Shown here piece by piece: positions 43,444 through 52,322 of a stretch of DNA of 64,000 nucleotides (positions within the stretch are counted from its first letter, which is position 1; each line of letters starts with the position of its first letter). The notes under the pieces were generated by a model. That model saw nothing but the letters and a program-made list of their open reading frames with translations, was not told where the DNA came from and did not search any database. A program made the translations under genes and the position numbers. The stretch lies in NCBI RefSeq assembly GCF_900113835.1, contig NZ_FOQV01000017.1:1-64000 (forward strand), read 5' to 3'. Source of the DNA: Allobosea sp. OK403 (GTDB lineage Bacteria > Pseudomonadota > Alphaproteobacteria > Rhizobiales > Beijerinckiaceae).

Positions 43444-44160
43444 TCATGCGTTCCCGAATTGAGCGCTGAAGCGTCGGGCGGCGCTGACAGCAATCGGCGC
43501 GCAGGTTGCGTGGTCGAAGCGCGTGGTCGGACCGGAGATCGCGATGACGGCAATGCATTGGCCGGCGGCATCGAAGACCGGCGCGGCAACTGCTGCGACG
43601 AATTGCGGGTCCGTCGGCGCGAAGACGGCAAAGCCGCGTTCGCGGACCTCTGCCAGTGCGACATCGTCGGGGAGGGCGATGCCCTGTTCGCGCAGGCGCT
43701 CCCGCATCTCCTGCGAGCCGAAGGCGACGAGCACGGAGCCCGAGGCGCTTGCGCCCAGCGCCATGCGCGCGCCGACCCGCAGGTCAGCGCGCAGCACCTG
43801 GCGCGATTCCACCCGGTTGATGATGACCGCATGATAGCCGTCGAGCACGGAGATGGTCGCCGTCTCGCCGCTCTCCGCGACGATTTCCTGGAGCAGTTCC
43901 GTCGTCCGCTCTCCGAGATTGGCCTGCTCGAGAGCACGCACTGCATAGAACTGGAAGCGCAGCGCCAGGCGGAACGCGCCTTCGGCCGTCTGCTCGAGAA
44001 AGCCCGCGTCCACCAGTGTTCGCAGCCGCTGATAGACCGCGGCGCGCTGATCACCCGTCGCCTTGACGACGTCGGGCAGCCGCATCGGCTTCGGCGACGC
44101 GGCGATGACGTCGCAGACCGCGAGCGTCTTGAGCGTGGTGGAGAGAGAGCGAACAGCCAT
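43444..44160 (-). CDS. IclR-family transcriptional regulator
   Basis: 238 aa. Winged helix at 1-65 (RLPDVVKATGDQRAAVYQRL) and effector domain (VRVGARMALGASASGSVLV region; APVFDAAGQCIAVIAISGP). First gene of the eight-gene leftward operon that ends with the Pot-type ATPase. A dyad-rich AT patch lies 20-60 bp upstream (tgatattagcatca). Autoregulation with substrate-induced release is the usual mode. Confidence 0.92.
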   Translation of the reverse strand: MAVRSLSTTLKTLAVCDVIAASPKPMRLPDVVKATGDQRAAVYQRLRTLVDAGFLEQTAEGAFRLALRFQFYAVRALEQANLGERTTELLQEIVAESGETATISVLDGYHAVIINRVESRQVLRADLRVGARMALGASASGSVLVAFGSQEMRERLREQGIALPDDVALAEVRERGFAVFAPTDPQFVAAVAAPVFDAAGQCIAVIAISGPTTRFDHATCAPIAVSAARRFSAQFGNA

Positions 44161-44923
44161 TTTGTCTTCTATATGAATACAACGTATGATATTAGCATCA
44201 CATGATTTTGATCTATGTCAAGCGGCGATCGCAGCGTTGCTTCGCAATCCGTTGCGGCGCCTGACCCGGTCAGGTCGCATTGCTCAACCGAAGGTAAGCC
44301 GAGGCGATATGGACGATGCGGAGACGGTCTAACCAACCCCGAAGGGCTGACACAGGCGCCAGTTACCTTGCCGCGCGCCCTGGAGAACCCGTGTCTAAAG
44401 CGGGCCTTGCGAAGCCCGTGCATGGGTTAGCTTCGGTCACAGCGGCCTTCTCAACGGGCGCTTCAGTCGCATCTGCAAGGCAACGGCACCATTGATGGCC
44501 GGCCGGCCAGTAAATCTGTTGTAAAATCAGGCATCTCGCCCGACCGTTGCAGAAATTATACTTGTACTTCAATTACACAACCGTTCGCAGCCTTGTCCGA
44601 ATGGCGCGCCATTTCCTTAAATTTCTGCGATCATTCGGCTTTCGCCACTTCATCCAGACATGGCTCGGAGCCGACCGGCATGGAGCTGTTGCACATGGAG
44701 CGCGCTGAACGAGGAACCGACGCGCATCCGTGCACGCCCAGCCCTAAGCAGGCTGCTTCCCGACGCCCTGCCAGGGCATTTTCAAGCGAAGCGGACGCCG
44801 GTTCGCGTGAAGAAAACGCGTCAAAACAAGAGCTTAAGGCAATTGAACGATCCAATCGGAGCGGACATCGCCCTCGTCAGGCATTCGGGTCGGAAGAGCC
44901 TGGCGAGGCTGCTCGTTACAAGC
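44161..44923. other. Intergenic region with promoter and a dispersed repeat
   Basis: No gene seen. The right end of the IclR-operon promoter lies near 44180-44225 (TTGACA read leftward at 44216-44221, with an A/T-rich region after it). Copy 8 of the dispersed repeat occupies 44773-44874. The rest is featureless. Confidence 0.45.
44773..44874 (+). repeat. Dispersed palindromic repeat, copy 8 (diverged)
   Basis: Recognisable by ttcaagcgaagcggacgccg, gttcgcgtgaagaaaacgcg, and tcaaaacaag, followed by an inner gatccaatcgg stretch. The outer TAGAGC ends have decayed. Confidence 0.7.
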
Positions 44924-45577
44924 TTATCTGGCTTGGCCAACGCCCCCGACAAGCTGCAGGTGGCGGGCGTAAAGCGTCAGGGGCCGGCAGATGACGAAGT
45001 AGATCAGCCCCACCAGACCGTAGACCGTGAGAGGCTCAAAGGTCGCATTCGCGATGGCGTTGGAGGTTCGCATCAATTCGTCGAAACCGATGATCGAGGT
45101 CAGCGCCGTGCTTTTGACCAGCTGAACGAGGTAGCCGACCACCGGGGCCCGTGTGATCGCAAAGGCCTGCGGCAGGATGATGAGCCGCATCTGGTTGGGA
45201 TAGTGCAGGCCGAGGCTCTTGGCGGCATCCCATTGCCCCTTCGGCAGGGCCTCGACCCCGCCGCGCCATATCTCCGCCAGATAGGCGCTGGCGCAAAGCG
45301 TCAAGGCGAGGGCGGCTGCGGACCAGGGTTCGATACGGAAGCCGATCAGCGGCAGGCCGAAGAAGACCAGGAAGAGCTGCATCAGCAGCGGCGTGCCCTG
45401 GAACAGCCCGATATAGAGTTCGGCGAAGCGGCGCAGCCAGCGGCGATCCGAGACGCGTGCCAGGAGGATCGCCATGCCGACGATACCGCCGCCGATGAAG
45501 GCCACGATCGAGAGCAGGATCGTCCAGCGCGTCGCGAGCAGCAGATTGCGCAAGATATCCCAGAAGGTGAAGTCCAT
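44924..45577 (-). CDS. Polar-amino-acid-type ABC transporter permease
   Basis: 217 aa (HisM/GlnP type), about five membrane segments with FQGTPLLMQLFLVFFGLP and an EAA loop (SLGLHYPNQMRLIILPQA). The ATG overlaps the stop of the other permease (TGATG). It is the last gene of the seven-gene run. No ATP-binding gene of this family is present next to it. Confidence 0.92.
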   Translation of the reverse strand: MDFTFWDILRNLLLATRWTILLSIVAFIGGGIVGMAILLARVSDRRWLRRFAELYIGLFQGTPLLMQLFLVFFGLPLIGFRIEPWSAAALALTLCASAYLAEIWRGGVEALPKGQWDAAKSLGLHYPNQMRLIILPQAFAITRAPVVGYLVQLVKSTALTSIIGFDELMRTSNAIANATFEPLTVYGLVGLIYFVICRPLTLYARHLQLVGGVGQAR

Positions 45578-46245
45578 CAGGGCGCCGCCCCGATCAGATA
45601 TTTCCGCCCGGTGAAGCCGAGCAGCCGGCGCAGACAAAAGCTCAGCACCAGATAGACCATGGTGATGATGAAATAGGTCTCGAAGGCACGGAAGCTGCGT
45701 GCCTGCAGCATGTCGGCCTCATAGGTCAGTTCGCGCACGGAGATTTGCGAGACCGCAGCCGATTCCAGCATCATGATGATGATCTGGCTTTGCAGGGCCG
45801 GGAAGATCACCTTCAGCGCCTGCGGCAGGACGATCTTGATGAAGACCAGCGAGGAGCGCAGGCCAAGCGCGCGGCCAGCTTCCTTCTGCCCGTTGGGGAC
45901 GGCATCGAGACCGGCCGCGACGATCTCGGTGCCATAGGCCGAGAGGTTGATCGTCATCGCCAGGGTCGCGGCGATGGCCGGGTCGAGCCGCAGACCGAGG
46001 CTGGGCAGGCCGAAGAAGATGAAGAAGAGCTGGAGCAGGAAGGGCGTGTTCCTGATCAGCTCGACATAGCTGCCGACCGCGCGGCGCAGCAAGGGGGAGC
46101 GGCCGCGCACGGCCGCCGCACCCAGAATGCTGCAGAGCGTGCCGAGCACCGCCGTGACGGCGATCAAACCCACCGTCGCCACCGCGCCACGCGCGATGGG
46201 TTCGGCGGCCTGGCTCAGCCAATCGAAGTCGAGATTATAGGCCAA
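45577..46245 (-). CDS. Polar-amino-acid-type ABC transporter permease
   Basis: 222 aa, same family as its neighbour (RNTPFLLQLFFIFFGLPS, EAA loop ALGLRSSLVFIKIVLPQA). It begins three bases after the binding-protein stop. It makes a heterodimeric channel with the 44924 gene. Confidence 0.92.
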   Translation of the reverse strand: MAYNLDFDWLSQAAEPIARGAVATVGLIAVTAVLGTLCSILGAAAVRGRSPLLRRAVGSYVELIRNTPFLLQLFFIFFGLPSLGLRLDPAIAATLAMTINLSAYGTEIVAAGLDAVPNGQKEAGRALGLRSSLVFIKIVLPQALKVIFPALQSQIIIMMLESAAVSQISVRELTYEADMLQARSFRAFETYFIITMVYLVLSFCLRRLLGFTGRKYLIGAAP

Positions 46246-46248
46246 GCC

Positions 46249-47055
46249 TCAGAGATCCTTGGGATCGAGCGGCTTGCCGAGCCACTTGACCGAGACCTTG
46301 TTGAGCGTGCCGTCGGCGAGCAGCTTCGCGACGATCTCGTCGAGAGCCTGCTTGAGGCGCGGTTCGTTCTTGTTCAGCGCGATATGGTCCGGCGAGGTCA
46401 TCAGCTGGAATTTCTGCTCGGGCTTCAGCGCGGTCTGGCGCGACAGCACCTGGGCGCCGACATCGTTGCCGACGACCATCAGCTGGGCCTGGCCGGAGAT
46501 GAAGGCCTGGATGACCGAATTGTAGCTGTCGAAGCGCTTGATGTCGGCGGAAGGCGGCGCGGCCTCCGTCAGAGAGGTGTCCTCCAGCGTGCCGCGGCTC
46601 ACCGCGATCGACTTGCCGGCGAGATCCGCCTTGCCTTCGACCTTCACGGCCTGCGGGCCGATGACGGCGATGTAATAGGGTGCGTAGGCGGCGGTGAAAT
46701 CGAGCACCTTTTCACGCTCGGCGCTGTGGCCGACGCTGAGCAGGATGTCGACGCGGCGCTCGGTCAGGAAGGGGATGCGGTTCTGGCCGGTGACGCTGAC
46801 GAGGTTGAGCTTCACCTTCAGCGTGCTGGCGATGATCTCGGCGATGTCGATGTCGTAGCCCTTCAGGCTCATATCGGCGCTGGCCGACGAGAAGGGCGGG
46901 AAGTCGGAGAAGACGCCGACCTTGAGGGTGCCGGATTTGGTGATGTCGTCGAGCGCGTCGGCACGGGCCGGCGCACTCGCGAGTCCAAAGCCGGTCAGCA
47001 GGCTCAGCGCCAGCAGCGATGTCTTGATCATGGTGTGCGTGGTCACGTGGTTCAT
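46249..47055 (-). CDS. Polar-amino-acid-type ABC transporter substrate-binding protein (family 3)
   Basis: 268 aa. A signal peptide ends near ARA/DAL. Family-3 features: LKVGVFSDFPPFSS, KGYDIDIAEIIAS, DILLSVGHSAEREKVLDFT. The segment AYAPYYIAVIG and the Asp in NDVGAQVLS are typical of amino-acid or opine-like ligands. It follows the Pot-type ATPase gene by 15 bp in the same run. Confidence 0.92.
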   Translation of the reverse strand: MNHVTTHTMIKTSLLALSLLTGFGLASAPARADALDDITKSGTLKVGVFSDFPPFSSASADMSLKGYDIDIAEIIASTLKVKLNLVSVTGQNRIPFLTERRVDILLSVGHSAEREKVLDFTAAYAPYYIAVIGPQAVKVEGKADLAGKSIAVSRGTLEDTSLTEAAPPSADIKRFDSYNSVIQAFISGQAQLMVVGNDVGAQVLSRQTALKPEQKFQLMTSPDHIALNKNEPRLKQALDEIVAKLLADGTLNKVSVKWLGKPLDPKDL

Positions 47056-47070
47056 CCTTCCCTGGGAACG

Positions 47071-48174
47071 TTAGATCGAGGCGTTGGGTGCGGCGCGATT
47101 ACTGGCCGGCATGGTGATGCAGGCAGCGACGGGAAAGCCGATCCGCACAGCTTTGCCGGGATCGAGGCCGTCGCCGACGCGGTTGGCCTGCATGACGAGC
47201 AGCTGTTGCCCGCCGGGCATCTCGACCAGGATCTGGCGTGTCGCGCCGAGCAGGGCGACGTTGAGGATCCGGCCCTTGGCGCTGTTGGCCATGCCATCGG
47301 GATCGGCCGCATCGGCTGCGGAGAGCACGATGTTCTCGGGCCGGACGCAGATATCGATCGCGTCCGAGGAGCAGTCGGGCACCATCAGGGACAGGCCCGA
47401 GCGGCTCGTGGCCCGGGCGAAGCCTGTCTCGCGGCGCGTGACCTGGGCTTCGATCCAGTTGGTGCGTCCCATGAAGTCCGCAGCGAAACGCGTGTCCGGG
47501 CGACCATAGACATCCGACGGCGTGCCGACCTGGACGATACGGCCCGATTGCATCAGGAAGACGCGCTCTCCGAGGCTCATGGCCTCTTCCTGGTCGTGCG
47601 TGACCACCATCGCGGTCGAATTCACCGCGGCCAGAACCTGCTTGAGTTCGGCGCGCAGCTCCTGACGCAGCTTGGCGTCGAGCGCCGAGAGCGGCTCGTC
47701 CAACAAGATCAGGCTGGGGCGTGTCGCCAAAGCGCGGGCCAGCGCGACGCGCTGCTGCTGACCACCGCTGAGCTGATGCGGGCGGCGGGCACCGAAGCCC
47801 TGCAACCGCACCAGCGCCAGCATCGCCTCGACGCGATCGGGAATCTCGCGCTTGTCGGCCCCGCGATGCCGCAGCCCATAGGCGATGTTCTCCGCCACGG
47901 TCATATGCGGGAACAGGGCGTAATGCTGGAACAACAGCCCGACATTGCGTTCATAGGGCTTGAGCGCGGTGACGTTGCGGCCGCCGATGCTGACCGTGCC
48001 GGCATCGGGTCGCTCAAAACCGGCGATCACACGCAGAATGGTTGTCTTGCCGCAGCCGCTGGGCCCCAGCAGCGCGACGGTCTCGCCGGCGGCGATCGAG
48101 AAGGAGACGTCATCGACGGCTGTGACCCCGCCGAAGCGGCGGCTGATTCCGTGAAACTCGACCGCGTTGTTCAA
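47071..48174 (-). CDS. Spermidine/putrescine-type ABC transporter, ATP-binding protein
   Basis: 367 aa. Walker A GPSGCGKTT, Q loop LFQHYALFPHM, signature LSGGQQQR, Walker B LILLDEPLSALD, VTHDQEEA switch, then TOBE (DICVRPENIVLS). It serves the two permeases and binding protein just upstream. As the only ATPase in the run it might also drive the family-3 permeases, though the two families normally have separate ATPases. Confidence 0.93.
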   Translation of the reverse strand: MNNAVEFHGISRRFGGVTAVDDVSFSIAAGETVALLGPSGCGKTTILRVIAGFERPDAGTVSIGGRNVTALKPYERNVGLLFQHYALFPHMTVAENIAYGLRHRGADKREIPDRVEAMLALVRLQGFGARRPHQLSGGQQQRVALARALATRPSLILLDEPLSALDAKLRQELRAELKQVLAAVNSTAMVVTHDQEEAMSLGERVFLMQSGRIVQVGTPSDVYGRPDTRFAADFMGRTNWIEAQVTRRETGFARATSRSGLSLMVPDCSSDAIDICVRPENIVLSAADAADPDGMANSAKGRILNVALLGATRQILVEMPGGQQLLVMQANRVGDGLDPGKAVRIGFPVAACITMPASNRAAPNASI

Positions 48175-48185
48175 CGTCTTGCCCC

Positions 48186-49019
48186 CTATGAACGAAACAG
48201 CCCCTGGCCCAACAGACGGTCGAAACCGACGAAGCGCTCGAGAACCAGGATGAGAAGGGCGCTGACCGCCATCAGCAGCACGGCGGCGGCGGCGATGGTG
48301 AGATCGAAGGAGGCGCGCATGTTGCTGACGAGCGCGACCGGCAAGGTGTAGGTCGTGGGGTCGGTCAGGAACATGCTGACCGCGACATCATCCAGCGACA
48401 CGGCGAAGGCGAAGACGGCGCCCGTGACCATGCCGCTGCGGATCAGCGGCAGGGTGATGGTCCAGAAGGCCTGGCTTTCGGTCGCGCCCAGCACCAGGGC
48501 CGCCTCGGTCAGGCGCCGGTCACGCCCAGTGAGGCTGGCGAGCACGGTGCGCACGACATAGGGCAAGGTGATCACGACATGGCCGCAGAGCAGCCGGGTG
48601 AAGCCATCGACGATGCCGATCCGCGACAGGAACAGCAGGAGCGCAAAGCCGATCACCACGGCCGGCACGATGAGCGGCGAGAGGAAGGCGGCCATCAGCA
48701 GGCCGCGACCGCGGAAACTGCCGCGATCGAGCGCGACCGCGGCAGCCGTTCCGACCAGCACATCGATCACGGTCGTCAGGACGGCGATCTTCAGGCTGGT
48801 CGCCAGGCCGGTCGCGACATAGTCCAGCGAGACCAGCTTCTCGAACCAGCGCAGGGACAGGGCCGGCGGCGGCAGCGGCCCGAGAAAGCTGCGCGCATCG
48901 AAGGCAAGCAGGCAGGTGACCAGAAGCGGCGTCACAAGGAAGGCGAGCACCAGCGCCAGCATCGCGATCATCGCGCCGCCGAGGACCTGGTCGCTGCGAC
49001 GTTTTGCGGTGCCGTTCAT
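48186..49019 (-). CDS. Pot-type ABC transporter permease (PotC-like)
   Basis: 277 aa, six membrane helices with EAA loop (LGATESQAFWTITLPLIRSG, split as LGATESQAFWTI). Its ATG overlaps the stop of the preceding permease (ATGA). A longer frame upstream is a shadow. Confidence 0.92.
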   Translation of the reverse strand: MNGTAKRRSDQVLGGAMIAMLALVLAFLVTPLLVTCLLAFDARSFLGPLPPPALSLRWFEKLVSLDYVATGLATSLKIAVLTTVIDVLVGTAAAVALDRGSFRGRGLLMAAFLSPLIVPAVVIGFALLLFLSRIGIVDGFTRLLCGHVVITLPYVVRTVLASLTGRDRRLTEAALVLGATESQAFWTITLPLIRSGMVTGAVFAFAVSLDDVAVSMFLTDPTTYTLPVALVSNMRASFDLTIAAAAVLLMAVSALLILVLERFVGFDRLLGQGLFRS

Positions 49020-49915
49020 GAGCCTGCGCCCTTGCGTGGCCGCACCAGCGAAACCAGCGACAGCGCGAGCAGCGAGATGACCAGCATCACGATCGAGACG
49101 GCGGCTCCGCTGGGGTAGTTCGCGACGTCGCTGAAGCGCGTGTAGATCGTGTTCGACAGGAACAGCACCCGCCCCTTGCCGAGCACCATCGGAATGACGA
49201 AGGCGCTGATCGCGAAGGTCATGGCGATCAGAAAGGCCGAAACCAGTCCCGGCAGGGCGAGCGGCACGGTGATGCCGAGATGCGCCTTCCAGGCCGGAGC
49301 CCCGAGCGATTGCGCGGCGTCGCAAAGCCGGGGATCGATGTTCTGGATCGTTCCCAGCAGGGTCAGGGTGCAGATCGGCACGATCGCATGCAGCAGGCCC
49401 GCGCCCACCAGCGTCTCGATATACCAGCGGCTCGTCGGCGAGATCCCCAGCGCCAAAAGCAGCGGGCGGGCGATCCCGACCGAACCGAAGGCGAGTTCCA
49501 GCGCATAGGTGCGCACCAGCATGCTGAGCAGCACCAGCATCACCAGAAGGCCGATGCAGGCGGCACGCTGGCGCGGCGAGAACCGCCGCACGATGCAATA
49601 GGCCAGCGGAAAGGCCGCCAGCAGCCCGGTCAGCGCCGCCGCCGCGCTCAGCTTGAAGGTCTCATACAGTACGCCGGCGAAGGAGGGCGTCGCGAGTTCG
49701 CGATAATTCTCCAGCGTCAACGGCGCATCAGTGGCCGAGCCGACCCGGCCCGGCACATACTGCTTGAGGCTTTCCAGCGCGAGCCCGAGCAATGGCAGGG
49801 CGAAGATGACGAAGAGGAGCAGCAGGCCCGGCGCGAGCAACAGCAGCGTCGTGCGCCCCAGTGCCGGGACCGCGCTCGCCGGCTTCCGCAGCGGGATGGC
49901 GGTCACGGCGCTCAT
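49016..49915 (-). CDS. Pot-type ABC transporter permease (PotB-like)
   Basis: 299 aa, six membrane helices, EAA loop (SLGAPAWKAHLGITVPLALP). It begins with ATGA overlapping the binding-protein stop. A longer frame is the shadow of that gene. Confidence 0.92.
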   Translation of the reverse strand: MSAVTAIPLRKPASAVPALGRTTLLLLAPGLLLLFVIFALPLLGLALESLKQYVPGRVGSATDAPLTLENYRELATPSFAGVLYETFKLSAAAALTGLLAAFPLAYCIVRRFSPRQRAACIGLLVMLVLLSMLVRTYALELAFGSVGIARPLLLALGISPTSRWYIETLVGAGLLHAIVPICTLTLLGTIQNIDPRLCDAAQSLGAPAWKAHLGITVPLALPGLVSAFLIAMTFAISAFVIPMVLGKGRVLFLSNTIYTRFSDVANYPSGAAVSIVMLVISLLALSLVSLVRPRKGAGS

Positions 49916-50979
49916 AGCAGCGGCGCGATGTCGGTTTCCCAGCGCTTGGCCCAGGCGTCCTGCTGACCCAGCACCACCTTGTAGTCCGGCACGTGCACGA
50001 AGCTCTCGAACTCCTTCGGCGTGAAGGCGAGATGGGCCAGTTCCGGCGGGGTCGCGGCCTTGCCGTTCAGGGGCGCCTCGCCGGCGACCTTCGCATAGAG
50101 CGCGCTCATCTCGGGGCTGATGGCGAAGTTGATGAAATCGCAGGTCGCCTTGCGGTTTGGCCGGTTCTTCATGACGGCGAAGCCGCTCTGGTAGAGGAAT
50201 GTCGCCATCCCGGCCTGCTTGGTCAGGCGGGTGATCTTGAAGTTCTTGGCGACGGCGGCCCAACTCGGCTCGGCGAAGAAGCCGACGGAGGTCTCACCCG
50301 AGGTGAAGGAGTTGGTGAAATCGACATCGGTCACGGCGATGCGGCCGATATTGCCGGATTTCGCCAGGTCTTTCATCAGCTTCCAGCCCGGCTCCATATT
50401 CGATTCATTGCCGCCACCTTGCAGGGCGAGCGCGACGATCTGCAGCATCATGCTCTGGGTCGGGCCGGGCCAGCAGATCGCGCCCTTGAGGCGTTTGTCG
50501 AAGAGATCGTCGACCTTGGTGATGGCGAAGGGGGCGGTGTCGGTCCGATAGCCGAAATACATGCCGCCGACGGCGCGCGGCACCGCTTTCACATTGCCCT
50601 TGGCATCCCGCATCATGATCTTCTCGGGGATGTCGGCGAGATTGGGGACATCGGCTGCCGTGATGGTCTCGACCCAATCCTCCGCGATCATGCTGTTGAA
50701 GGAGCCCTCCCAGCCGGCGATATAGTCGTAATCGACCTTGGGCCAGGCCGCCTTGATCTTGGGCAGGATGGCGCCGGCGCCGCCCTGATGCAGCACCCAG
50801 TTGAACTGAGCCGCATTCTGCTTGGCGGCGATCTGCTTCATCGCCTCGACGACATCACCGCCCCATTCGGCGGCAGTGAGGCCTGTCGCTGCCCGAGCGC
50901 CGCCCAGGAACGGCCCGGCGAGCCCGACCGCGCCGGTCGCGCCGATCAGGGAGAGAAGGTTTCGGCGTGTCATCGTCAT
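49912..50979 (-). CDS. ABC transporter substrate-binding protein, PotD-type
   Basis: 355 aa. A Tat-like signal (TRRNLLSLIGATGAVGLAG, cleavage near ARA/ATG). Family-1 extracellular binding protein (KVDYDYIAGWEGSFNS, YFGYRTDTAPFAI). First gene of the run Pot-binding protein, permeases, ATPase, then the family-3 set. Probable regulator: the LysR gene 169 bp upstream. Confidence 0.9.
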   Translation of the reverse strand: MTMTRRNLLSLIGATGAVGLAGPFLGGARAATGLTAAEWGGDVVEAMKQIAAKQNAAQFNWVLHQGGAGAILPKIKAAWPKVDYDYIAGWEGSFNSMIAEDWVETITAADVPNLADIPEKIMMRDAKGNVKAVPRAVGGMYFGYRTDTAPFAITKVDDLFDKRLKGAICWPGPTQSMMLQIVALALQGGGNESNMEPGWKLMKDLAKSGNIGRIAVTDVDFTNSFTSGETSVGFFAEPSWAAVAKNFKITRLTKQAGMATFLYQSGFAVMKNRPNRKATCDFINFAISPEMSALYAKVAGEAPLNGKAATPPELAHLAFTPKEFESFVHVPDYKVVLGQQDAWAKRWETDIAPLL

Positions 50980-51148
50980 GGTGTCAGGTCCTTCGCGCCA
51001 CAGGTCGATGGGCCACAGGCTGCGCCTGTCGCCAGCCGCGACCAGGCTCCCGAGCCGTCCAGAGCCATGATTGCACCTGCTAGGAGGGCGCGGCGGTAGG
51101 GTGAAAATGCTTGCCCGGCTATAAGCGGGCGTGAATGCCGCTGCCGGC

Positions 51149-52006
51149 TCATGGCCGGCTCAGATCGCTCTGTCGGGAAATGAAGTCGACGAGAAAGCTC
51201 GCCTCGGTCGGTGCGCCGGTCCGCGAATAGAGCCCGATGCTGATCTCGACCGGCTCGGGCAGCCCGGCGACATGGTCGAGGATCCGGCAATCCTCAGGGA
51301 TAGTCGCCGCGATCATCGGGCCGATGCCGATGCCGACGCGCACCGCGGTCGCCATGGCGACCAGCGTCGAGGCCTCGCAGACGATGTTCCACTGCATGTC
51401 GTGCCCCGCCAGCGCCTTCAGCGCGGGCGTGCGCCAGGGGCAGGATTCCTCGAACATGATGATCGGCAGCGGGACTTGCGTCGAAATCACCATGTCCGAG
51501 CGCACTACCCAGAGCAGCCGCTCGGACCAGACCAGGGTCGGCTTCCGGTTGAGCCGGGTCGTGTCGCAGACGGCGATGTCGAGCTTGTCGTTCTCGAGCA
51601 TCGCGGCCAAGCGCTTGTTGGGCTCGACGATGATGTCGATATCGACCTTCGGATTCTGGTCGCGGAAGGCTTTCAGGATATCGATCAATCGGGTCGCGGC
51701 GAAATCCTCGACGACGCCGAGGCGGACCCGGCCCTCGACCGTCTTGCCGTTGAGGCGCTTGCCGATCTCGCTGTTGAGCCGCAGGATTTCGCGGGCATAG
51801 GGGACGAGCAGCACGCCATTGGTCGTGAGCTCCAGTCCTTTGGAGGAGCGCTCGAACAGCTCGCCACCGAGCAGATCCTCGAGCTTGCGGATCTGCATGC
51901 TGACGGCGGCCTGGGTGCGATTGAGCGACAATGCGGCGCCATTGACCGTTCCGACCTCGGCGACGGTCAGGAAGGCGCGCAGCAGATAGGGGTCGAGCTC
52001 AAGCAT
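51149..52006 (-). CDS. LysR-family transcriptional regulator
   Basis: 285 aa. Helix-turn-helix at ~5-64 (GTVNGAALSLNRTQAAVSMQ), effector domain after it. The stop is 169 bp before the Pot-type binding protein on the same strand, and the gene is divergent from the ureohydrolase at 52323, so it may control both sides. A dispersed repeat lies between it and the ureohydrolase. Confidence 0.92.
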   Translation of the reverse strand: MLELDPYLLRAFLTVAEVGTVNGAALSLNRTQAAVSMQIRKLEDLLGGELFERSSKGLELTTNGVLLVPYAREILRLNSEIGKRLNGKTVEGRVRLGVVEDFAATRLIDILKAFRDQNPKVDIDIIVEPNKRLAAMLENDKLDIAVCDTTRLNRKPTLVWSERLLWVVRSDMVISTQVPLPIIMFEESCPWRTPALKALAGHDMQWNIVCEASTLVAMATAVRVGIGIGPMIAATIPEDCRILDHVAGLPEPVEISIGLYSRTGAPTEASFLVDFISRQSDLSRP

Positions 52007-52025
52007 TCAGCTCTCGTTATAGCGC

Positions 52026-52129
52026 TAGAGCGTTTTCGAGCGAAGTGGACACCGGTTCGCGCCAGGAAAACGCGTTAAAATAAAGAGCTGGAGCTGTTGA
52101 ACCATCCAAATGGATCGGAAACGGCTCCA
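52026..52129 (+). repeat. Dispersed palindromic repeat, copy 9
   Basis: tagagcgttttcgagcgaag, then tggacaccggttcgc, aacgcgttaaaat, and the inner stem gatc...atgga. It sits in the divergent region between the LysR and ureohydrolase genes and ends at ggctcca. Confidence 0.85.
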
Positions 52130-52322
52130 GAGGCGACTTGACGCAGCCATAGCTGCAAATCTGCTGCCAACCGGTCCAACCGCCCCGTGTTCTGGCTTCG
52201 CCGCGGCCGGAACCGGAGCCCTATTCAGTTTCGTTTATAGGGCACCTCGCTTTTTCGCCCTACCGAGCGCCCCGGCCCGGTGCCAGCTTGCAGCGCTCCG
52301 CACCATTTGCTTGCAGGTTGCC

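Noticed and set aside
45745..48351. 868-codon plus-strand frame across the transporter genes
   Set aside because: A long antisense frame in GC-rich DNA over three well-supported minus-strand genes; His/Asp/Arg-rich with no domain.
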